Shown: positions 16,027 through 25,292, numbered from the stretch's first letter. The stretch: DNA of 64,000 nt from an uncultured Candidatus Saccharibacteria bacterium (GCA_946406645.1 CAMJLD010000001.1:1-64000), one strand, 5' to 3'. Made by a program: numbers and translations. Notes: generated by a model not told the origin, from the sequence alone.

Positions 16027-16347
16027 ATGGCAGAAAAAGCCGAAGGTCTCAAAATTCGTATCCGCCTCAAGGCATACGATCATCGCCTCATTGACCAGAG
16101 CGCGAAGCAAATCGTCGACACCGCTATCCGTACCGGTGCTCAGGTAAGTGGTCCAGTGCCTCTTCCAACCAAGCGTTCTTCCTTCACCGTCGTGAAGTCC
16201 CCACACGTCTACAAGACTGGTGGTGAAGCTTTCGAAATGAAGGTTCACAAGCGCCTTATCGACGTGATTAACGCTACGCCAAAGACGATTGATTCTCTCC
16301 AGAATCTCTCCCTCCCAGCAGGCGTTGACGCCGAAATCAAGATGTAA
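16027..16347 (+). CDS. rpsJ: Ribosomal protein S10
   Basis: 30S head protein and NusE antitermination partner, 106 aa. Matches [22 protein letters not shown] and the [20 protein letters not shown] loop. It normally opens the S10 operon, but here it is monocistronic: a terminator and a foreign gene separate it from rplC. Confidence 0.98.
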   Translation: MAEKAEGLKIRIRLKAYDHRLIDQSAKQIVDTAIRTGAQVSGPVPLPTKRSSFTVVKSPHVYKTGGEAFEMKVHKRLIDVINATPKTIDSLQNLSLPAGVDAEIKM

Positions 16348-16359
16348 TAACGCACTTGG

Positions 16360-16386
16360 AGCCACCTCTAAAGGGGTGGCTTTTTG
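16360..16386 (+). terminator. rpsJ terminator
   Basis: AGCCACCTC (16360-16368), TAAA loop, GGGGTGGCT, then TTTTTG. Confidence 0.85.
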
Positions 16387-16478
16387 TTGCAATTGACATA
16401 TCGTATTGCCCGTGTTGCAATAAAATATTGTATATAAAATACTACGTACATAGGGCGCCTTCTTCTATCTTTATGTAT

Positions 16479-16507
16479 TTGACAAAACAACCGGCTTATG
16501 CTATAAT
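16479..16507 (+). promoter_or_regulatory. Promoter of the 16557 orphan
   Basis: TTGACA (16479-16484), 17-nt spacer, TATAAT (16502-16507): a full consensus promoter. Confidence 0.85.
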
Positions 16508-16556
16508 AGAAGCAACCTATATTTTAGGAAATTTTGTTCTTTAGGAGGAAAAACAT

Positions 16557-17015
16557 ATGAGTACTGTCATCTGCGATATTGAGAGCATAGAGCGTAGGGT
16601 TGGAAAGATTCTGGCATTTATCGAAAAACTCGAGTCGATTAAAGAAAGTAGATCGGATACGGATATAGAAATGTCGTTCTTATACCTGAATAGCATTATT
16701 CTCGAAATGCAGTATATTATCAACGATTGGGGCAAGCTTCTCGATTCGAAAGATTACCCTGGGACCATACCTTCGACATTCCCCGCAGTAATAGATGTTC
16801 TAATAACTGCTGCGACACATGATGCGAAAGTAGGGGTTAGCTACAGTGGGTTTCTCGAAAGAATCAATAGAGGAGAAAAGGTAGGCGTAGAAGAATCTGC
16901 GTTTAGGCGCGAAGAAATCGAAAGAATGCTTAAAAATAAACCCAACTTAGTGGAGTTGAGGGATTATTATAGACGACAATACGATTATCTTAGCCCTCGA
17001 AAAGAGAGTGCCTAA
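16557..17015 (+). CDS. Orphan helical protein (singleton)
   Basis: 152 aa, not recognised and not similar to families A-C. Almost entirely helical and charged; two long amphipathic helices in residues 5-60 and a basic C-terminus (ELRDYYRRQYDYL). The SD is TTCTTTAGGAGG, the same style as the other orphan genes. Consensus promoter and a terminator whose loop contains the stop codon. It sits between rpsJ and rplC, splitting the S10 operon. Confidence 0.75.
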   Translation: MSTVICDIESIERRVGKILAFIEKLESIKESRSDTDIEMSFLYLNSIILEMQYIINDWGKLLDSKDYPGTIPSTFPAVIDVLITAATHDAKVGVSYSGFLERINRGEKVGVEESAFRREEIERMLKNKPNLVELRDYYRRQYDYLSPRKESA

Positions 17016-17029
17016 AAGGCACTCTTTTT
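17005..17029 (+). terminator. Terminator overlapping the CDS end
   Basis: AGAGTGCC (17005-17012), five-base loop holding the TAA, GGCACTCTTTTT. Confidence 0.85.
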
Positions 17030-17066
17030 ATGTGCTGGGAAAATGAAGAAAAACAGAGAAAAACCG

Positions 17067-17096
17067 TTGACAAAAACCCCTAAGTCGTGATACAAT
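17067..17096 (+). promoter_or_regulatory. S10-operon (rplC) promoter
   Basis: TTGACA (17067-17072), 18-nt spacer, TACAAT (17091-17096). The roughly 110-nt leader that follows is unusually long but I recognise no named element in it. Confidence 0.8.
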
Positions 17097-17213
17097 ACCG
17101 AGGTATATTATCAAATAAACGTCACTTTGGCGCAAGAGGTAAGGTCCCAGATCGCGCAGACGAGGGATACCACTCATAAGCCAAATGATTTTAATGGGAA
17201 AGGACGCCCACAG

Positions 17214-17834
17214 ATGAAAATCATCCTCGGCACCAAGATTGGTATGACCCAGATCATCGGTGAAGATGGCGTAGTTACCCCTGTAACTATCCTTCAAGCC
17301 GGCCCATGCACGGTGACTCAGACTAAGTCTGTCGAAACAGACGGATATAGCGCTGTGCAATTGGCATTTGGTCAGGGTAAGAATCTGAGCAAGGCCGTGT
17401 CCGGACACGTTAAAAAATCCGGAAAAGATATCAACCCTAAGTACATCCGTGAGTTCCGCGTCGACGAAATTCCAGAGGAAGTTACCCTCGGTAGCGAATT
17501 GACCGTCGCAGAATTCAGCCTTGGCGACAAGGTTCAGGTCACGGGTACGAGCAAGGGTAAAGGTTTCGCTGGCACTGTCAAGCGCCATAACTTCCAGGAA
17601 TCCCGCAATACGCACGGTTTTAAGGGAGATATTCGCAAGGTCGGTTCCATCGGTTCCATGTACCCACAGAAGGTTTTCAAGGGTAAAAGAATGGCTGGCC
17701 GCATGGGTCATGACCAGGTTACCGTTAAGAACCTCGTCGTATCTTACATTGACTCGGATAACAACCTTATTGGACTTAAAGGTGCAGTCCCTGGTCCAAA
17801 CAAAGGTCTCGTAATGGTGGAGGGAAAGGACTAA
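17214..17834 (+). CDS. rplC: Ribosomal protein L3
   Basis: Early 23S-assembly protein, 206 aa. Start MKIILGTKIGMTQ is chosen by homology and an AAAGGA site; an upstream in-frame ATG (17127) lies in the leader. The KGKGFAGTVKRHNF and GRMGHDQVTVKNL motifs are clear. First gene of an operon running to rpsH. Confidence 0.98.
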   Translation: MKIILGTKIGMTQIIGEDGVVTPVTILQAGPCTVTQTKSVETDGYSAVQLAFGQGKNLSKAVSGHVKKSGKDINPKYIREFRVDEIPEEVTLGSELTVAEFSLGDKVQVTGTSKGKGFAGTVKRHNFQESRNTHGFKGDIRKVGSIGSMYPQKVFKGKRMAGRMGHDQVTVKNLVVSYIDSDNNLIGLKGAVPGPNKGLVMVEGKD

Positions 17835-17835
17835 T

Positions 17836-18447
17836 ATGGCAGACGCTAAGTTAAACAAAGACGTCTTCGGTCTTTCCGTCGACAATCACGAATTGGTTAA
17901 GCTCGCTTATGACGCTTACCTCGCCAACAGCCGCAGCTCTCACGCTAAAACCTTGAAGCGTGGCGAAGTCCGTGGCGGTGGCAAAAAGCCTTGGAAGCAG
18001 AAAGGTACTGGTCGTGCTCGCTTCGGTAGCACCCGCAACCCTATTTGGCGCCATGGTGGTGTAGCCTTCGGCCGCACCGGTGAAGAGAATTTCACCAAGA
18101 AGATCAGCAAGAGCGCAAAGCTCCAGGCAGTTCGCCAAGCTTTGAGCATGCAGAACAAAGATAAGAATGTTGTCCTCATTGACACGTTCTCCTGCCCACA
18201 GGGTAAGGTTAAAGAAACTATCGCTATGTTCGAAAAGAACAAACTCGATGCTAAGCAGAATATCTTGCTCGTAGTTAGCGAAAAAGACGAACTCGTTCTT
18301 CGCGCAACCAATAACGTCGCGAACCTCAAGGTCGTCCGTCCAACCTATCTAAACGTATTTGATATTCTCAATGCCGACAAAGTCGTCATCACTGAGAAAT
18401 CTCTTCCAGTTATCGAAAACTGGCTACTCGGAAAGGAGGCTAAGTAA
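17836..18447 (+). CDS. rplD: Ribosomal protein L4
   Basis: 203 aa. The loop with KTLKRGEVRGGGKKPWKQKGTGRAR and the GSTRNPIWRHGG segment are typical. One base separates it from rplC; the stop overlaps the start of rplW (TAATG). Confidence 0.98.
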   Translation: MADAKLNKDVFGLSVDNHELVKLAYDAYLANSRSSHAKTLKRGEVRGGGKKPWKQKGTGRARFGSTRNPIWRHGGVAFGRTGEENFTKKISKSAKLQAVRQALSMQNKDKNVVLIDTFSCPQGKVKETIAMFEKNKLDAKQNILLVVSEKDELVLRATNNVANLKVVRPTYLNVFDILNADKVVITEKSLPVIENWLLGKEAK

Positions 18448-18833
18448 TGTTAGTTCGTTCTATCGCTACTGAGAAAGCCTACCACGAGCAGACTAAGCGC
18501 ACTTACATGTTCGTCGTCCCAGCAGGCGCAAGCAAGCAGGCCGTCGCACAACAAGTCGCAGATCAGTACAAAGTTACGGTTCTCGGTGTCCGCATCGTTA
18601 TCCGCAAAGGCAAAGCTACTAAGTTTAGCCGCGGCAAGCATGCATATCCAGGCACCACCTATCGCCAAGACAAGCGCATCGCCTACGTCACTTTGAAGGA
18701 AGGCGACAAGATCAAGGTCTTTGACGAAGAACCAGTCGAAGAAGAAAAACCAGCCGACAAAAAGGCTGATAAGAAAGCCGAAAAGGCAGCCGAGAAAGCT
18801 GCTAAGAAAGCCGACAAGAAAGGAGACAAGTAA
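18447..18833 (+). CDS. rplW: Ribosomal protein L23 with Lys/Ala tail
   Basis: Exit-tunnel protein and docking site for trigger factor and SRP, 128 aa. The core (1-97) is normal, with RSIATEKAYHEQTKRTYMFVV. Residues 98-128 form an acidic then KKADKKAEKAAEKAAKK repeat tail absent from most bacteria. The TAATG overlap continues to rplB. Confidence 0.95.
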   Translation: MLVRSIATEKAYHEQTKRTYMFVVPAGASKQAVAQQVADQYKVTVLGVRIVIRKGKATKFSRGKHAYPGTTYRQDKRIAYVTLKEGDKIKVFDEEPVEEEKPADKKADKKAEKAAEKAAKKADKKGDK

Positions 18834-19669
18834 TGGCTATTAAAGCTTACCGTCCAACTACGCCGGCTCAACGTCAGAAAACTACGCAGGACTTCGATGA
18901 AATTACCACTCGTAAGCCATTGAAGAGCCTCGTTAAGAGCAAAAAGCAGCAAGCTGGCAAGAACAACTCTGGCCGCATCACTGTCCGCCATCGTGGCGGC
19001 GGCGTCAAGCGTCATTATCGTATCTTGACCCACAATCTTCCTGCAGGTCTTACCCTCAAGATTGAGGAGATTGAGTACGATCCAAACCGCAGCGCACGTA
19101 TTGCTCGTGTTAAAGACCAGAACGGTGTATATTATTACATTATCGCTGACACCAACATGCAGAAGGGTGCAGAGATCAAGACTGGCGAAGAAGCTCCAAT
19201 CGAGACTTCCAACCGCCTCGCTCTCGAGCAAATCCCAGTTGGTACTCAGATTTACGCAATTGAACTTACCCCAGGTAAGGGCGCACAGTTAGTCCGCGCC
19301 GCTGGTGCAACCGCACAGCTCATGGCTAAGGAAGACGGCTATGCCACCATCCGTATGCCATCTGGCGAGGTCCGCAAGGTTCTCACCGCTTGTAGCGCAA
19401 ACATCGGTGTCGTTGGCAACATTCAGCACCAGAACATCAAGATCGGTTCCGCAGGACGCAAGCGCCGCAAGGGTATTCGCCCAACCGTTCGTGGTGTCGT
19501 GATGAACGCATGTGATCACCCTCATGGTGGTGGTGACGGTGGTCGCCACGGTTCCGGTAAGGCTCCTCGCAGCCCATGGGGCCAGCTCACTTTAGGTTAC
19601 CGCACTCGTCATAATAAGAAAACTAACAAGATGATTGTTCGCAGTCGTCATGAAGGAAAGAGGAAATAG
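18833..19669 (+). CDS. rplB: Ribosomal protein L2
   Basis: Peptidyl-transferase-region protein, 278 aa, standard length. GVVMNACDHPHGGGDGGRHG contains the conserved His of the PTC loop, and the RGGGVKRHYR N-terminal segment is present. Confidence 0.99.
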   Translation: MAIKAYRPTTPAQRQKTTQDFDEITTRKPLKSLVKSKKQQAGKNNSGRITVRHRGGGVKRHYRILTHNLPAGLTLKIEEIEYDPNRSARIARVKDQNGVYYYIIADTNMQKGAEIKTGEEAPIETSNRLALEQIPVGTQIYAIELTPGKGAQLVRAAGATAQLMAKEDGYATIRMPSGEVRKVLTACSANIGVVGNIQHQNIKIGSAGRKRRKGIRPTVRGVVMNACDHPHGGGDGGRHGSGKAPRSPWGQLTLGYRTRHNKKTNKMIVRSRHEGKRK

Positions 19670-19672
19670 TCT

Positions 19673-19966
19673 ATGTCTAGATCTCTTAAGAAGGGCCTCT
19701 TTGTGGACTACAAGCTTCAGAAGAAAGTCGAAGCTCTTTCCGCAGAAGACCGCACTATCGTAAAGACCTGGGCTCGCTGTTCTACCATCAGCCCAGAAAT
19801 GGTTGGCCGCACGATCGCTGTTCATAATGGCCGCGTCCACGTCCCAGTATTCGTAACTGAGAACATGGTTGGTCATAAGCTCGGCGAATTCGCCCCAACT
19901 CGTAAATTTAAGCGCCATGGCGGCAAGAAAGCCGCTGAGGCCGCTGCAGCAAAGAAGGGAGCATAA
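19673..19966 (+). CDS. rpsS: Ribosomal protein S19
   Basis: 30S head protein, 97 aa. [12 protein letters not shown] start and [18 protein letters not shown] motif. Short Ala/Lys tail ([13 protein letters not shown]). Confidence 0.98.
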   Translation: MSRSLKKGLFVDYKLQKKVEALSAEDRTIVKTWARCSTISPEMVGRTIAVHNGRVHVPVFVTENMVGHKLGEFAPTRKFKRHGGKKAAEAAAAKKGA

Positions 19967-19969
19967 CAT

Positions 19970-20362
19970 ATGGCCCAGAAAACTGCACACGCATATATTA
20001 AAGGAATTGACGCTCAGCCACGCAAGGTTAGCATCGTTGCTAGCCTCGTCCGTGACCGCTATGTCGCCGACGCTGTCGTGATCCTCGAGAACACCCCACG
20101 CCGCGCTGCAAAGCCAGTCATGAAGGCTATCCAGTCCGCAGCTGCTAACCTTATCAACAGTGGTAGCATCGATACCAAGACGATTGCGATTTCTCGCATC
20201 TCCGTCACCGCTGGTACCCGCATGCGCCGCTATGTTCCAGCTAGCCGCGGTCGCGCACTTCCTTACGAAAAGATTTCGAGTAACATCTTCGTCGAGGTCG
20301 TAGGCGATGAGAAAGTTAAGAAAGCTGCCCCAAAGGCAGAAGATAAGAAGGAGAACAAGTAA
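19970..20362 (+). CDS. rplV: Ribosomal protein L22
   Basis: Exit-tunnel protein, 130 aa. QPRKVSIVASLVRDRYV and the tunnel hairpin GTRMRRYVPASRGRA are present. Lys-rich tail. TAATG overlap with rpsC. Confidence 0.97.
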   Translation: MAQKTAHAYIKGIDAQPRKVSIVASLVRDRYVADAVVILENTPRRAAKPVMKAIQSAAANLINSGSIDTKTIAISRISVTAGTRMRRYVPASRGRALPYEKISSNIFVEVVGDEKVKKAAPKAEDKKENK

Positions 20363-20988
20363 TGGGTCAGAAAGTTAACCCAGTCAGCTACCGTCTCCAG
20401 GTTAATAAGAACTGGAGCAGCAAGTGGTTCTCCCGCAAAGCCGACTTCAAGAACTGGCTTATCGAGGATATCAAGATCCGCGAAGCCGTTGAGAATCGCT
20501 TCAAGAGCCGCCCAACTGTTGATCGTATCAGCATTGAGCGCAGCCCGAACCTTACTACCATCACTATCCGCACCGCTAAGGCTGGTGCCGTGATTGGCAA
20601 GCAGGGTGCAGGTATCAACGAACTCAAGAAAGAGCTCGAGAAAATTACCAGCGCACCACTTCGCATTAATGTCGAAGAGGTCAAGAAACCAGAACTCAGC
20701 GCAAAGCTCGTTGCCGAGAACATCGGCTTCCAGCTTGGCAAGCGTATGAACTTCCGCCGCGCCGTCAAGATGGCATGTGCTTCTACGATGAACGCAGGCG
20801 CTAAGGGTATCCGCGTCGAGGTCTCCGGTCGTCTTAATGGCGCCGAGATGAGCCGCCGCGAGAAATTCATTGAGGGCTCCGTTCCTCTCCATACGCTCCG
20901 TGCAGATATCGACTTCTACGTCGAACACGCACAGACTATCGCTGGTATCGTTGGTGTTAAAGTTTGGATCTACAAGGGGGAGAAATAA
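20362..20988 (+). CDS. rpsC: Ribosomal protein S3
   Basis: mRNA-entry protein, 208 aa, shorter than the 233 aa E. coli form at the C-terminus. KH motif GAVIGKQGAGINELKKEL and the C-domain SGRLNGAEMSRREKF. Confidence 0.98.
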   Translation: MGQKVNPVSYRLQVNKNWSSKWFSRKADFKNWLIEDIKIREAVENRFKSRPTVDRISIERSPNLTTITIRTAKAGAVIGKQGAGINELKKELEKITSAPLRINVEEVKKPELSAKLVAENIGFQLGKRMNFRRAVKMACASTMNAGAKGIRVEVSGRLNGAEMSRREKFIEGSVPLHTLRADIDFYVEHAQTIAGIVGVKVWIYKGEK

Positions 20989-20991
20989 ATT

Positions 20992-21411
20992 ATGGCACTT
21001 ACACAACCACGCAAGGAAGCGCACCGCAAGGTCCGCAAAGGCAAGAACGAAGGTTCCGCAACCCGCTGCAACTACGTTGCTTTCGGTGATTACGGCCTTA
21101 TGAGCCTTGATAATGAACGCGTCAACGGCCGTCAAATTGAGGCAGCCCGCCAGGCAATTACCCGCTACGTCAAACGTGGTGGTAAGATCTGGATTCGCAT
21201 CTTCCCACATACCCCAGTCACCAAGAAACCTCTTGATGTCAAGATGGGTAGCGGTAAGGGTGAACCACAGTTCCACGTTGCCAAGGTTAAGGCCGGTACC
21301 GTTATGTTCGAAATCGCAGACGTTACTGATGAGCAGGCAAAAGAGGCTCTTCGCCTTGCTAGCCACAAGCTCCCAGTTCGCTGCAAGATCGTAAAGAGAG
21401 AGGAGCTCTAA
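20992..21411 (+). CDS. rplP: Ribosomal protein L16
   Basis: 139 aa. GRQIEAARQAITRYVKRGGKIWIRIFP and KPLDVKMGSGKG are diagnostic; it binds near the A-site tRNA elbow. Confidence 0.98.
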   Translation: MALTQPRKEAHRKVRKGKNEGSATRCNYVAFGDYGLMSLDNERVNGRQIEAARQAITRYVKRGGKIWIRIFPHTPVTKKPLDVKMGSGKGEPQFHVAKVKAGTVMFEIADVTDEQAKEALRLASHKLPVRCKIVKREEL

Positions 21412-21412
21412 T

Positions 21413-21622
21413 ATGGCAAAGGCAGACAAGAAAGCCGTCAAAGAGGCTAAGGTTGTCTCGAGCAAGCCACTCGATGAGCAACTCAAAGAAAAGCAAGAAG
21501 AGCTCTTGATTGCACGCCAGGGTCTCGGCACTACGCTTCAGAACCCACATCATATCAAGGCTCTCAAGAAGGAAATCGCTCGTATTTATACGAAGATTAA
21601 CGCCACGAAAGGAGATAAGTAA
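21413..21622 (+). CDS. rpmC: Ribosomal protein L29
   Basis: 69 aa two-helix exit-tunnel protein. The helix LDEQLKEKQEELLIARQGLGT and KALKKEIARIYT match. An extra basic N-terminus of about 18 residues precedes the core. Confidence 0.93.
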   Translation: MAKADKKAVKEAKVVSSKPLDEQLKEKQEELLIARQGLGTTLQNPHHIKALKKEIARIYTKINATKGDK

Positions 21623-21927
21623 TGGCACGCACACTTACAGGAGTAGTGTCCTCCGACAAGCGTGACAAGACGATTACCGTCGAGATCACCTCTCGTGAGA
21701 CACATCCAATTTACAAGAAGCAGTATAGTAAGACGCGCAAGTACACTGCTCATGATGCCAACAACGAGGCTCATGAAGGCGACGTCGTTATGATCGCCGA
21801 AACGCGCCCAATCAGCAAAACCAAGACCTGGACTCTCGTCAAGATTGTCGAGAAGAGCCGTGGTAAGGTTGAGCTCAAGGAAGAAGTCACTGAGGTCGTA
21901 AGTGACAAGAAAGAAGGAGAAAAGTAA
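21622..21927 (+). CDS. rpsQ: Ribosomal protein S17
   Basis: 101 aa OB-fold protein. LTGVVSSDKRDKTITVEI and HDANNEAHEGDVVMIAETRPISKTKTW match the family. A charged C-terminal extension (EEVTEVVSDKKEGEK) is added. Confidence 0.96.
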   Translation: MARTLTGVVSSDKRDKTITVEITSRETHPIYKKQYSKTRKYTAHDANNEAHEGDVVMIAETRPISKTKTWTLVKIVEKSRGKVELKEEVTEVVSDKKEGEK

Positions 21928-22296
21928 ATGATTCAGCAAGAAACCCGCTTAAAGGTTGCCGACAACAGTGGCGCTAAAGAGCTTGGTGTTATCCGCGTTC
22001 TCGGTGGCACCCGCGCTCGTTACGCTCACGTTGGCGATATCGTCACTTGTTCCGTCAAGGACGCATCCCCAACCGGTAACGTCAAGAAAAAAGCCGTAGT
22101 CCGCGCTGTTATCGTTCGCACTCGTCAGGCTATTCGCCGTCCAGATGGTTCTACTATCCGCTTCGACGACAACGCCGCTGTACTCGTTAACGAAGACAAG
22201 ACGCCAAAAGGCACCCGCGTCTTCGGTCCAGTACCACGCGAACTCCGCGACCTCGGTTTTAGTAAGATTATCAGCCTTGCGCCGGAGGTCCTATAA
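21928..22296 (+). CDS. rplN: Ribosomal protein L14
   Basis: 122 aa, standard. [18 protein letters not shown] and [24 protein letters not shown] frame the protein. Confidence 0.98.
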   Translation: MIQQETRLKVADNSGAKELGVIRVLGGTRARYAHVGDIVTCSVKDASPTGNVKKKAVVRAVIVRTRQAIRRPDGSTIRFDDNAAVLVNEDKTPKGTRVFGPVPRELRDLGFSKIISLAPEVL

Positions 22297-22616
22297 TGAG
22301 TGTTCGCATCAAGACCGGTGATACCGTAAAGATTATCGCAGGCGCCGCTAAGGGCCAGACCGGTAAGGTCACCAAGGTTCTTCCAGCCGAAAATAAGGTT
22401 TTCGTCGAAGGTTATGGCAAGCGTACTCGCCACATGCGTGGTAGCGCATACCGCCAGGCCGGCAAGAAAGATATTCAGGTTGGTATCGACATGAGCAACG
22501 TCGCTCTCGTCATCGACGAGAAGGCCGGCAAGACTAGCCGCGTTGGTTATGCCAAGGACAAAGACGGCAAGACTGTCCGCATCGCACGCCAAGCTAATAA
22601 TAGGGAGATTAAGTAA
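22296..22616 (+). CDS. rplX: Ribosomal protein L24
   Basis: 106 aa with the KOW motif KTGDTVKIIAGAAKGQTGKVTKV. TAATG overlaps on both sides. Confidence 0.97.
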   Translation: MSVRIKTGDTVKIIAGAAKGQTGKVTKVLPAENKVFVEGYGKRTRHMRGSAYRQAGKKDIQVGIDMSNVALVIDEKAGKTSRVGYAKDKDGKTVRIARQANNREIK

Positions 22617-23188
22617 TGGCTGAAGCTAAATATGAAGCAAGACTCAAGACTCTCTACAACTCGGAGATTCAGAAGAAACTCCAGAAGGAGCTTGGTCTCA
22701 AGAATATCAATCAAGTACCAAAACTAGAGAAGATCATGGTCTCCGCTGGTGTTGGTAAGAAGCGTGAAGATAAGCGCTTCACCGAAACTGTCGAGCTCAC
22801 GCTCACCAAGATTACCGGCCAGGCAGTTACTAGCCGCCTCGCAAAGAAATCTATTGCACAGTTCAAGATTCGCAAAGGTATGGGCGCACCAGTTGGTTAC
22901 GTTACCACCCTTCGCAACGACAAGATGTATGAATTCATTGATCGTTTGGTTAACATCACGCTTCCACACGTCCGTGACTTCCACGGCGTTCCAACCGGAA
23001 GCTTTGACGCTCAGGGCAACTACAGCCTTGGCCTCAAGGAACAGACTGTTTTCCCAGAAATCAGCTTCGAGGATGCAGCCGTTCTCCACGGTCTCGAGAT
23101 TACATTTGTTATTAAGAACGGTTCGAAGGAAGGCAGCAAGTTGTTGCTAGAGAAATTCGGCATGCCGTTTGAGAAGGAGGCTAAGTAA
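22616..23188 (+). CDS. rplE: Ribosomal protein L5
   Basis: 5S rRNA-binding protein, 190 aa. [36 protein letters not shown] and [14 protein letters not shown] are conserved. Confidence 0.98.
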   Translation: MAEAKYEARLKTLYNSEIQKKLQKELGLKNINQVPKLEKIMVSAGVGKKREDKRFTETVELTLTKITGQAVTSRLAKKSIAQFKIRKGMGAPVGYVTTLRNDKMYEFIDRLVNITLPHVRDFHGVPTGSFDAQGNYSLGLKEQTVFPEISFEDAAVLHGLEITFVIKNGSKEGSKLLLEKFGMPFEKEAK

Positions 23189-23189
23189 T

Positions 23190-23459
23190 ATGGCTAAAAC
23201 TAGTGCTGTTCTTCGCGACGAAAAACGCCGCAAGATGTATGAAAAATACGCTACAAAGCGCGCCGAACTTAAGGCAGCTGGCGATATCGAGGGACTTCAG
23301 AAGCTCCCACGCAACTCCAGCCCAACCCGCCTCAAGAACCGCGATATGCTTGATGGCCGCCCACGCGGTTACATGCGTCGCTTCGGCCTCAGCCGTATTA
23401 ACTTCCGCGAAAAAGCAAGCAAGGGTGAAATCCCTGGCGTAACAAAGAGTAGTTGGTAG
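23190..23459 (+). CDS. rpsN: Ribosomal protein S14, zinc-free form
   Basis: 89 aa. Start [15 protein letters not shown] is behind GAAGGAGGCTAAG at the end of rplE. It has the [13 protein letters not shown]...[14 protein letters not shown] core but none of the CxxC pairs of the zinc form, and the internal linker is of the long type. Confidence 0.96.
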   Translation: MAKTSAVLRDEKRRKMYEKYATKRAELKAAGDIEGLQKLPRNSSPTRLKNRDMLDGRPRGYMRRFGLSRINFREKASKGEIPGVTKSSW

Positions 23460-23475
23460 GAGAAAGGAGAAGATT

Positions 23476-23877
23476 ATGTCAATTCAAACCACTGATCCAG
23501 TAGCTGACTTGATTACTCGCATCCGCAACGCTATCGCTGTCGGCAAGACCGAAGTTCGCGTCCCAACCAGCAAGCTCAAGTTTGCGATTGCAGAGAAGCT
23601 ACAGAAGACGAATTACATTGAGAAGGTTGAGCTCGAGAAGGCTGAACCACGCAACATCCTCCATGTTGTCATCAACAAGGAAGGCGAAAACGCTCGCATC
23701 AATGAAATCAGCAAGGTTTCTACTCCGGGCCGCCGCATTTACGCTGGCGTCTCTGAGATTCCAAAGGTCAAATCTGGTCGCGGTACTGTCCTCGTTTCGA
23801 CGAGCAAGGGTATCATGACTGGCCAGGAAGCCGTCAAGAACAAGCTTGGCGGAGAGATCCTCGTCAAAGTTTGGTAA
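23476..23877 (+). CDS. rpsH: Ribosomal protein S8
   Basis: 133 aa. MSIQTTDPVADLITRIRNA and the C-terminal VLVSTSKGIMTGQEAVKNKLGGEILVKVW are typical. Usually followed by rplF; here a terminator, thyX and an opposing gene intervene. Confidence 0.98.
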   Translation: MSIQTTDPVADLITRIRNAIAVGKTEVRVPTSKLKFAIAEKLQKTNYIEKVELEKAEPRNILHVVINKEGENARINEISKVSTPGRRIYAGVSEIPKVKSGRGTVLVSTSKGIMTGQEAVKNKLGGEILVKVW

Positions 23878-23891
23878 TAAACCACAAAATT

Positions 23892-23915
23892 GCGCCTCAA
23901 TCGGGGCGCTTTTTT
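23892..23915 (+). terminator. rpsH terminator
   Basis: GCGCCTC (23892-23898) pairs with GGGGCGC (23903-23909), then TTTTTTG. Confidence 0.8.
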
Positions 23916-24001
23916 GTTGCTTAAGCTTGCACCCGATAAGCCCAATATGAAACAATAAAATCACTATTCGAAGAATACGAGCTCTTTAGGAGGTGATTTT
24001 A

Positions 24002-25192
24002 ATGAAAGCACGTATTTGGGCTTCAACGAAGTTGGGCTATGTCTGTCCCAAGAAAGAAGCGATGCAAATCTCGGGCATCGCGTCTAATGTCTGCTATGCA
24101 GAAGGCGATTTCGATCAAATTCTAGAACAACCGCCAAAGAAAGCAGAGGAGCGCGTCGAAGGTAATATAGAAGCTGGTCATCACAGTGTCACTGGACACG
24201 TAGACTATGTCTTCGGCCTCTCCGGTATTCCGAAAATTATAGCAATGCTGCTAAATAATGAGAAGGAATACAACACTAGCGAGCGATCTGCCCGCTATGT
24301 CAGAATGCCGCTAGAAGGCATTGAGAAGGAACTCTATGAGAAATGGCGAGAGATATTCGCCAACGTCATCAGGGAGAAACTACCGAAACTGGCAGAAATC
24401 GAGAAAAAAGAGTTGGAGGAAATTCCTAACAGGAAGCAAACGACAGTGACAAAACTCGCGCAGGAAAATGCGAGGTACTTCATTTCGATTTTTACTCCAT
24501 CGACGAATATGGCCTACAAGACCTCTATTCGCCAGGCGGGCTATCTAATTCACTGGGCAAGAAATTTGGCCAAGAGGAAAGATACACCGTTCTATCAGAT
24601 GCTTAGTCCGTATCTAACCGAAGTCGCAGACAACATGTCGAAGTGCCTAGAGGGGTTCGAGCTAGATGACTGCAAGAACCGTGAATTCTCCCTATTTGCG
24701 ACCAGAGTACGCAAGGAGAGTTTTGACGAGACATACTGCGTTAACTATGAGGGAACATTCTCGCAACTCGCTCAGGCGCAAAGGCACCGCACAATCAGCT
24801 ATGAGATGATAGTCCCTGATCCGGAGACGGCAACGTTTTTTGTCCCGCCGATAATTGCGGATAACGACGAGCTAGTACAAGAATACCTTGATGACATGCA
24901 GAAGGTTAAGCATCTCTATCCTCAAGGTATGCTTATCCAGATCAACGAACGCGGTACTCCGGAGGCCTTTATCTTGAAGTGCTACGAGAGAAAGTGCGGC
25001 GCAGCGCAACTCGAAATCTGTCTCCAGACCGAGAAAACACTCATACGCTATGTTGCCGAAACAATCAACGAGTATATCCGAGAGATGCTCAGGCCATACA
25101 TTGGCAAAACTAAATGCCAATTGTGTAAGAATTTCAAGTGCAAGCGACCTTGTCCTTCAGGACCCGATCACGCTTTCGACCGAATCATCTGA
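24002..25192 (+). CDS. thyX: Divergent flavin-dependent thymidylate synthase (ThyX family)
   Basis: Predicted to methylate dUMP to dTMP using FAD, NADPH and methylenetetrahydrofolate. 396 aa, longer than the usual 220-300. The first half has GHHSVTGH (59-66) and SERSARYV (93-100) but no RHR between them. The second half supplies QRHRTISYEM with Arg261-His262-Arg263. It therefore reads as two ThyX-like modules sharing one signature. The C-terminus has CxxC and CxxxC pairs (KCQLCKNFKCKRPC). Start chosen for TTTAGGAGGTGATTTTA. It lies in the rpsH-rplF gap and faces a degenerate paralog. Confidence 0.8.
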   Translation: MKARIWASTKLGYVCPKKEAMQISGIASNVCYAEGDFDQILEQPPKKAEERVEGNIEAGHHSVTGHVDYVFGLSGIPKIIAMLLNNEKEYNTSERSARYVRMPLEGIEKELYEKWREIFANVIREKLPKLAEIEKKELEEIPNRKQTTVTKLAQENARYFISIFTPSTNMAYKTSIRQAGYLIHWARNLAKRKDTPFYQMLSPYLTEVADNMSKCLEGFELDDCKNREFSLFATRVRKESFDETYCVNYEGTFSQLAQAQRHRTISYEMIVPDPETATFFVPPIIADNDELVQEYLDDMQKVKHLYPQGMLIQINERGTPEAFILKCYERKCGAAQLEICLQTEKTLIRYVAETINEYIREMLRPYIGKTKCQLCKNFKCKRPCPSGPDHAFDRII

Positions 25193-25195
25193 ATT

Positions 25196-25222
25196 ATCCC
25201 CCTCGAGAGAGGGGGATTTTTG
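25196..25222 (+). terminator. thyX terminator
   Basis: ATCCCCCTC (25196-25204), GAGA loop, GAGGGGGAT (25209-25217), TTTTTG. Confidence 0.85.
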
Positions 25223-25232
25223 TGGACAGAAG

Positions 25233-25261
25233 AAAGCCCCCTTTGCTAATCAAGGGGGCCT
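25233..25261 (-). terminator. Terminator of the ThyX-like gene
   Basis: GCCCCCTT (25236-25243) pairs with AAGGGGGC (25252-25259); the minus-strand exit is TTTCTTC, a weak T-run. Confidence 0.65.
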
Positions 25262-25292
25262 TCGGGAGGAGGGAAACTAATGAAATTAGTTA

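Noticed and set aside
15980-17180. Base pairing between the rpsJ leader (GTGGTATCC) and the rplC leader (GGATACCAC)
   Set aside because: Nine complementary bases between two transcripts of this length can easily occur by chance, and both stretches may be used in local folds.
20263-21531. Long open frames antisense to ribosomal and elongation-factor genes (also 8001-8978, 12609-13736, 17028-17885)
   Set aside because: They mirror strongly biased codon use of highly expressed genes on the other strand; no ribosome sites, low-complexity Leu/Ser/Ala products, no recognisable domains.
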